64,000 bases of DNA, taken from Ursus arctos (taxonomy: Eukaryota > Chordata > Mammalia > Carnivora > Ursidae). A model generated the notes under the pieces. It had not been told where the DNA came from, searched no databases, and saw only the letters and a list, made by a program, of their open reading frames with translations. The stretch covers positions 23,704,501 to 23,768,500 of the forward strand of contig NW_026623050.1 of assembly GCF_023065955.2 (NCBI RefSeq), in the 5' to 3' direction. A program made the position numbers and the translations under genes. This document shows, in pieces, positions 58,897 to 64,000 of this stretch; within the stretch, counting starts at the first letter, position 1, and each line of letters starts with the position of its first letter.

Positions 58897-60419
58897 AACA
58901 GAAGATTTTGTCAAGTTTATGAAAAGGATATAATCATGGGTTTAGCATGCTTCTAGACAAGCCTGTCCTTCCTCCAGCGCCGGAAGAAGGCAGAAAAAGG
59001 TGTCTTTCCCCACTTCCAGCAATGCACTTCGAACAATCTACCATATACAAAAGGCTGAACTGAACTCGCTCTATTCAGAAAATTCAAATGCAATAAGCCT
59101 TCTTTAAATTACCCAGCCAATTATGGAGGAGGGTGATGAGAAATTTTGCCAAGAATTTTTCAAATAGGCAAGCCACCCTGCCCAAATTCAATGAATTCAT
59201 TACTAATTCATTTCATTCTGCGATTTCTCTTCTCTGCCATTCATCCCTCCCCAAACTAGTAAGATGTGAACATTTGAAGCCGAGCAGGTCAAGCAGAGCT
59301 GTGTCTGTTTTCTTGAAACATTTCTAACCCTACTCAATTGATTCCAATTTTCATGTATTTCCTTGTTGGAAAAATCCTTATGTAATAACTGTATTAGGAA
59401 GAGTTGCCTCCAGCCTTGGGGGAAGGGGAGGGGGGCGGCGGGTGGAGGCAGGAGAGCCAGAAAGGAGGGGCATATAGTACAGAGCTTCAACTGTGATAGC
59501 GTTGTGATACTGTGCATGTCACCATGATTGTATTCAAAGCATTTTATAATGTTCATATTACTACTCAATGCAGCACCACTAGAAAAGAGAAGGCAAAGAA
59601 AGAAAGAAAGAAATTGAAGCACAGAGTTAAATAATTTGTTCTGCTTAGTTCCAGGAAACGTAAGGGGGAGAAACCTCTTTTATCACCAGGCTGCCTCCCA
59701 CTCAGAGTAGAACAGATCCACTCCCGCTGCCTCGGGTGGCTCCTGACGCACGTTCGCACGAGAAGGACACACTGAGTCACGACAGCATAGACTTTCATTC
59801 ACTACGATTGTACTTGCATGAGTGCAGAAAGGCGAGTTCTGTGGATGGAGCAGAATGAGAAGGAGGGACATAAAATTCAGATGGACAAAGCTTATAGCAT
59901 CCATCATTTCAACAAAGCGTAGATGACACAAAGAGAAACCAGATGAGGCGGGCCCCGCCCCAGGGACCACGTGCATTCTTGAGGGGAGGGGTGCTTCACC
60001 CACAAGCAAGCATCACACCCAGCCCAGGTGCCTTGAAAGAACTGCCAATGACCTGGCAACAAGGCAGGGAAATGTGCACAGGCCAAAGGGAAAGATGATA
60101 AATTCTTTAGAGTATAAAGAAACGTAAATCATTTCTGACCTCGAGGGACTTATACTCTATACAGTGTGACTCACACACAGACAGACAGCATTGCAAGTAC
60201 CAAATATAACTAAGTACCAAATAAGTAAGTCCATGATAAGGGCTATGATTTGAAGAAGGAATGAACTCAGTGAGCTAAACCAAAGGTTTCCAGGAAACGA
60301 GCCTTTATATGGGCCTCAGAGGATTCGGATAAATGGCAAGAACGGAAAGGGAGGCCAGTTATGAAGAATGGCCTGACCAAGGAGTGAATTCTAGCCCGAC
60401 TCTAAAGCATGGACATGAG
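58897..60419. other. Unique intronic sequence, no feature seen
   Basis: About 1.5 kb. Open frames up to 139 codons are composition artefacts, with none resembling a family. Confidence 0.5.
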
Positions 60420-60770
60420 AATCTGTTCATTCATTCATTTGTTCAGTCAGTCAATATTTATTGAGAGCCTGTTGTATGCTGGGGCGCCTGGGTGGCTCAG
60501 TCCGTGAGGCACCTGCTTTCAGTTCAGCTCAGGATCTCAGGGTCTTGGGATCGAGCCCTCCATTGGGCTCCCTGCTCAGTGGGGAGCCTGCTTCTCCCCC
60601 TCTCTCTGCCTGCAGCTCCCCCTGCTTGTGCTCACTCTCGCTCTCTGTCAAATAAGTAAAATCTTAAAAAAAGAGAGAGAGGGAACCTATTGTGTGCAGA
60701 CACTATGCTAGGAGCTAACAGCAGGGACAAGGCATTCAGGCTGCCCCATGGGAGTTTACATATTCCAGAA
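60420..60770 (-). repeat. L2-like fragment split by a SINE
   Basis: 'gttcattcattcatttgttc' and 'tcaatatttattgagagcct' before the SINE continue as 'ctatgctaggagctaacagc' and 'ccatgggagtttacatattc' after it. Confidence 0.65.
60481..60681 (+). mobile_element. Can-SINE, 'ggctcag' type
   Basis: Begins ggggcgcctgggtggctcag. TSD 'gagcctgttgtatgc' before and 'gaacctattgtgtgc' after. Confidence 0.95.
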
Positions 60771-61684
60771 GGCCTACTGGAAAATAAGAGTTGGACAGGG
60801 GCAGCCTGGAAGAGATTTGAGACAGTACCACATTTTGGCCTTTAGCCTGTTTTCTGTAAGAGCTGAGAGTTTTTGAGTAAGAGTGACAGGTGCAAAGCTG
60901 TTATTACCAGGAAAATGACTGTGGCCATGCTGTTTCTGTGAATTACAGGGGGAAGACAGTGAAGATCACTTAGGAAACTCTTGTGCTGGTCCCAGCATAA
61001 GACAATGCAGATTCAAAGCAGGGTGACAGCTGGGAAAAGGGAGGACACACGCAAGGGACTTGGAAATCAGCAGGAATCTGGAAGGGAGAAGGACAGACAA
61101 GAACCCAAATGTCTCCGGTCTAGATGTCTTGGGAAATACTAAAAGGTAAACCAATGAGGAAGAGAAGGTAAAGGACACCTCCTCTATCCTCAAGACTGGA
61201 ATGTTTTGAAGGCCAGGCTCTTTTCAATGACTTTCTCTATTTTTGTGCTGTTGATATTACCACTCTGGATCTCCTTCTCTCTCTCCAGCCTGACAAAATC
61301 TGTTCTTGGGCAGCTTAGAAGGTTTGACAGAGTAGTTTACAGTGAGGTGCTATATTAACCGACCAACACGCTACCAAGAACAGTGCAGCAGCTCAGAGGG
61401 ACCAGTGACGGTAAAGCTTGGCATGGACAGTTGCCATGGAGGAGCCATTCTGGGCAGAGGGCTTTGCAAGCATGGTGTAGACAGCCACCAATTGCACGCA
61501 TCTGACTCCAGAATGGCCTCGGACAGAACCTTCCATCCGTCCCACTCCTAAACATTGCCCTTCCATTTTTGCTTCAGCAAGATAACTGGAGAGTATGGAG
61601 TGGTTGCATCCTGTCCTTGTAAGATGATATCTTGGAGGACAACCACCAGACTTCCTCTGGGGACATGTTTCATGGTGTGTTACC
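60771..61684. other. Unique intronic sequence, no feature seen
   Basis: Nothing recognised. Confidence 0.5.
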
Positions 61685-61761
61685 TTGCTTGGACCACAGG
61701 GTTCCTAGTGCTTTCAATCACCTGCGGGCTTTTAAATTGCAGATTCAGAATCAGCAGATCT
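61685..61761. mobile_element. MER5A-like relic, left half
   Basis: 'caatcacctgcgggctttta' and 'cagattcagaatcagcagat' are one part of a MER5A copy. Its other part is found, inverted, at 62493-62582. Confidence 0.78.
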
Positions 61762-61958
61762 GGGGCGCCTGGGTGGCACAGCGGTTAAGCGTCTGCCTTC
61801 GGCTCAGGGCGTGATCCCGGCGTTCTGGGATCGAGCCCCATATCCGGCTCACCACTCAGCCGGGAGGCTGCTTCTCCCTCTCCCTCTGCCCTTCTGCCTC
61901 TCCCCGGCGCTCCCACTGTCTCCCTCTTTCTCAAGTAAATAAATAAAATCTCTTTAAA
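61762..61958 (+). mobile_element. Hybrid Can-SINE at left inversion edge
   Basis: The head (ggggcgcctgggtggcac through 'gggatcgagcccca') is young type; the tail ('ctgcttctccctctccctct') is older type. Its flanks do not match each other: agaatcagcagatct on the left, aaatgctttctttc on the right. Confidence 0.92.
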
Positions 61959-62249
61959 AAATGCTTTCTTTCCTACAAACTGGAGGATGGAAATTTCAGA
62001 GCTGGGAAATCATGTAGGAGATCTTGATGTTATGATCCCGTATTTGTCTGAATGATTTATGCTATTTTTGGACGTGTTTGTAATTATGCAAGGTTACATG
62101 ATGATAAAAGTTTTCAGTAGCTTCTCTAGTTTCTGAAGGTATTTGGTGCTTTGCATTCTCAGTAACTCCCTCTGGAGACCTTCCTTTTTGTTGTGGGAGT
62201 ACGCGTCTGTAAATTTAACAGTTTTTCACAGCATCCAAGAGAAGAGAAG

Positions 62250-62420
62250 AGAAATCTGTTATTGGAATGAATAATTACTGAGGATCCGTTCTGTATTGTC
62301 CCACTTTGTACCTGCTTTGAGGTAGGTGTTCGTTTTCTTCCTACAGACGGGGAAACAGAACACACGGGGTAGGTAACCTGCTTGGGGTCACCCATCTGAA
62401 AAGTGGCAGAGGAGGGATTT
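62250..62420 (-). repeat. MIR SINE inside the inverted segment
   Basis: 'ctacagacggggaaacagaa', 'gtaacctgcttggggtcacc' and 'gtggcagaggagggatttac' are minus-strand MIR. Confidence 0.78.
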
Positions 62421-62492
62421 ACATTGAGGGTCACCTGAAGGGAAGTTCTGTTGTGAGAGGAGCTGTCTGTTCCTGGACACGTGCGGATCACG

Positions 62493-62582
62493 GCTGGGGT
62501 CCACGGGCCAGCAGCATAGGCACCTCTTCGGATGTTCTGGGAACTGCAGAACCTCAGGCCCCACCCCAGATCTGCTGATTCT
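62493..62582. mobile_element. MER5A-like relic, right half (inverted)
   Basis: 'ccacgggccagcagcatagg' and 'aggccccaccccagatctgc' complete the MER5A copy of 61685-61761 when the intervening segment is reversed. Confidence 0.78.
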
Positions 62583-62687
62583 TTTTTTTTTTTTAAGATT
62601 TTATTTATTTATTCGACAGAGATAGAGACAGCCAGCGAGAGAGGGAACACAAGCAGGGGGAGTGGGAGAGGAAGAAGCAGGTGCCCC
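62583..62687 (-). mobile_element. Internally deleted hybrid Can-SINE at right inversion edge
   Basis: Minus-strand young-type tail and body fused at 'cctg' to only the first ~10 bases (ggggcacctg) of an older-type head, so about 100 bp of head is missing. Flanks mismatch: agatctgctgattct on the left, gaaagaaagcattt on the right. Confidence 0.92.
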
Positions 62688-62702
62688 AGAAAGAAAGCAT
62701 TT

Positions 62703-63744
62703 CAAGAGGCCAGTATACCCGATTTAACCAACCTCAGTGTATTTAAGCTTCTTCAACCCACCCTTCCGAGAGTCTTCCCCTTCCCAAAGTCCAATTCCAC
62801 CCTGCACTGAGAATTATTGTCCTAGTGCATTGCAAAGTTTTTTGATCCAAAATGTGTCATTTACGTGAAACTTAAAAAATGCATTTACTACATGAGCCAG
62901 ATAGTCTCATATTTGGAGTTCTTTGTCATAGGTGAAGAAACAAACCTTCTCTACATTTCTACATTTTGAAAAGCAAACCACAGCTCTGTAAAGGCACAGT
63001 TTGTCAGGCTAAATATCAACATTCCTTTGCATGCATTAATCTTTTAACCCCAAAAACTCAAGTATGGGAGCCAAGTGAACATAGCTGCATTAAGATCAGG
63101 CTCCAGAATAATCTACTGCTTGTTGTATAGACACAGTGCCTATGATTTCTTTCTTAAATCCGTCCCTTTCACTTTCTCTATCCCACACCCAGAAAAACTC
63201 CAATTTAGGGAAGGCCACACCTATCACTAAGAGCTAACCAACCTTTCAAAAAAAACATCAGGAGCAAACGTTAAGAGCCATTCAAAACCAAAGGAAATGC
63301 CAAGACACTCAAAAAAAAGTTCTACTCTCAATGCAAATGAAGCTACCGGAATTGGTGGGGAGCAGAATAAACAAAACAATTAAGCCATTAGCATGTCTCC
63401 TTGGAGATAAACTGGCCTTTGGAGGAGGGCAAAACCAGATCCCACTGGGGCAGGTGAGTGGTTAGTACACTAAGGTGAAAAAAAAAAAAAGGCAGTAAAT
63501 TCTCCACTTTAAACCTGAACAGATAGAAACTCGATCAGGTAATAATTTTACATTCTGATGGTCCACATAGCTGAACGAGGAAAACCTTCTTATCCTATCT
63601 TTTATATCACCCAAAACAGTCACAGTTCACACCTGATTTGGAATGGTCCCCTTTGGAGTTGGGAACTTCTCCCCAGAGAGCCTGGGTGATTTTTGTTTCC
63701 ATGTCTGCTTGGAAAGGGCAGCACTCCCCCTTAAAGGGGCAAGT
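62703..63744. other. Unique intronic sequence, no feature seen
   Basis: Nothing recognised; A runs at 63478-63491. Confidence 0.5.
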
Positions 63745-63815
63745 TGGGACTGGCTGTGTGGCCTTGGGCAATCCCGTAACCTCTTTGCGTGAAGGTTGTA
63801 ATAAAGAGAGTGAGA
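63745..63815 (+). repeat. MIR SINE fragment
   Basis: 'tggctgtgtggccttgggca' then 'cgtaacctctttgcgtgaag' is the plus-strand MIR core. Confidence 0.7.
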
Positions 63816-64000
63816 GTCGGATGTAGAGGCCATTCCAGCCCACCAGCTTCCCTCTGCCGTCTCTGCCTTCCAGGAGCTGAGCTGAAGTTGCTAATATCCT
63901 GTTCTATTAAAAGAAAACTCAAAAGGAAGCTCAAAACTCAAAAGGTTTTATCTGAGGGGCCTATTTTTATCTTTGAAAAACATTTCCAGTTTACAATCAG

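Larger units (their letters stand above)
61959..62582. other. Inverted intronic segment between two Can-SINEs
   Basis: About 620 bp whose ends carry the swapped target sites of the two flanking SINEs. It holds a MIR (about 62250-62420, now minus orientation) and the right half of a MER5A relic. Relative to the ancestral order it reads backwards. Confidence 0.88.

Overview
This is nuclear DNA from a carnivoran mammal, most likely a bear or giant panda (Ursidae). About 33 tRNA-Lys-derived Can-SINEs are scattered through it, on both strands. The youngest share the 'cacagcggttaagcg' head and the 'cttcttcctctcccac' body that I associate with ursid genomes. Young carnivore L1, old L1M, MIR, L2-like, MLT1, MER5A and MER20 copies complete a normal mammalian intron landscape. 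Nothing points to a prokaryote, plasmid or virus.

Only one coding exon is recognisable: a 144-bp, 48-codon exon on the minus strand at 142-285. It encodes the N-terminus of the long-tailed class I myosin MYO1E, from the Gly after the initiator Met up to the YMDDYIF segment. Both splice sites are visible. The gene runs right to left, so 1-141 is the start of intron 2 and 286-64000 is part of the large first intron. The first exon, carrying the ATG, lies beyond 64000. No other open reading frame looks like a gene.

Layout: 1-1.3 kb has the exon, a MIR cut by a SINE, and a SINE-in-SINE nest. 1.3-11 kb is mostly unique intron with an L1M tail and scattered MIR and SINE copies. 11.2-12.7 kb holds a perfect 664-bp tandem duplication bounded by Can-SINEs. 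12.7-21 kb is mostly unique. 21.3-22.4 kb is an old L1M on the minus strand, split by a young L1 3' end. 22.4-36 kb has MIR, an MLT1 LTR, MER5A and MER20. 36-54 kb is SINE-rich, with a hairpin, a triple nuclear-receptor-type half-site array, nested SINEs and two SINE-tail microsatellites. 56-58.9 kb has an L1M ORF2 relic and hAT relics. 61.7-62.7 kb holds a short inversion between two oppositely oriented Can-SINEs.

The most notable observations are two rearrangements readable at base level. (1) In the tandem duplication, the middle SINE is a chimera of the outer two, with the crossover confined to 35 bp. (2) In the inversion, the target-site duplications of two SINEs have been swapped and an older MER5A copy is cut into two opposed halves. 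Both fit recombination between Can-SINEs. I found no novel biochemical system; the interest here is in genome-rearrangement mechanism.
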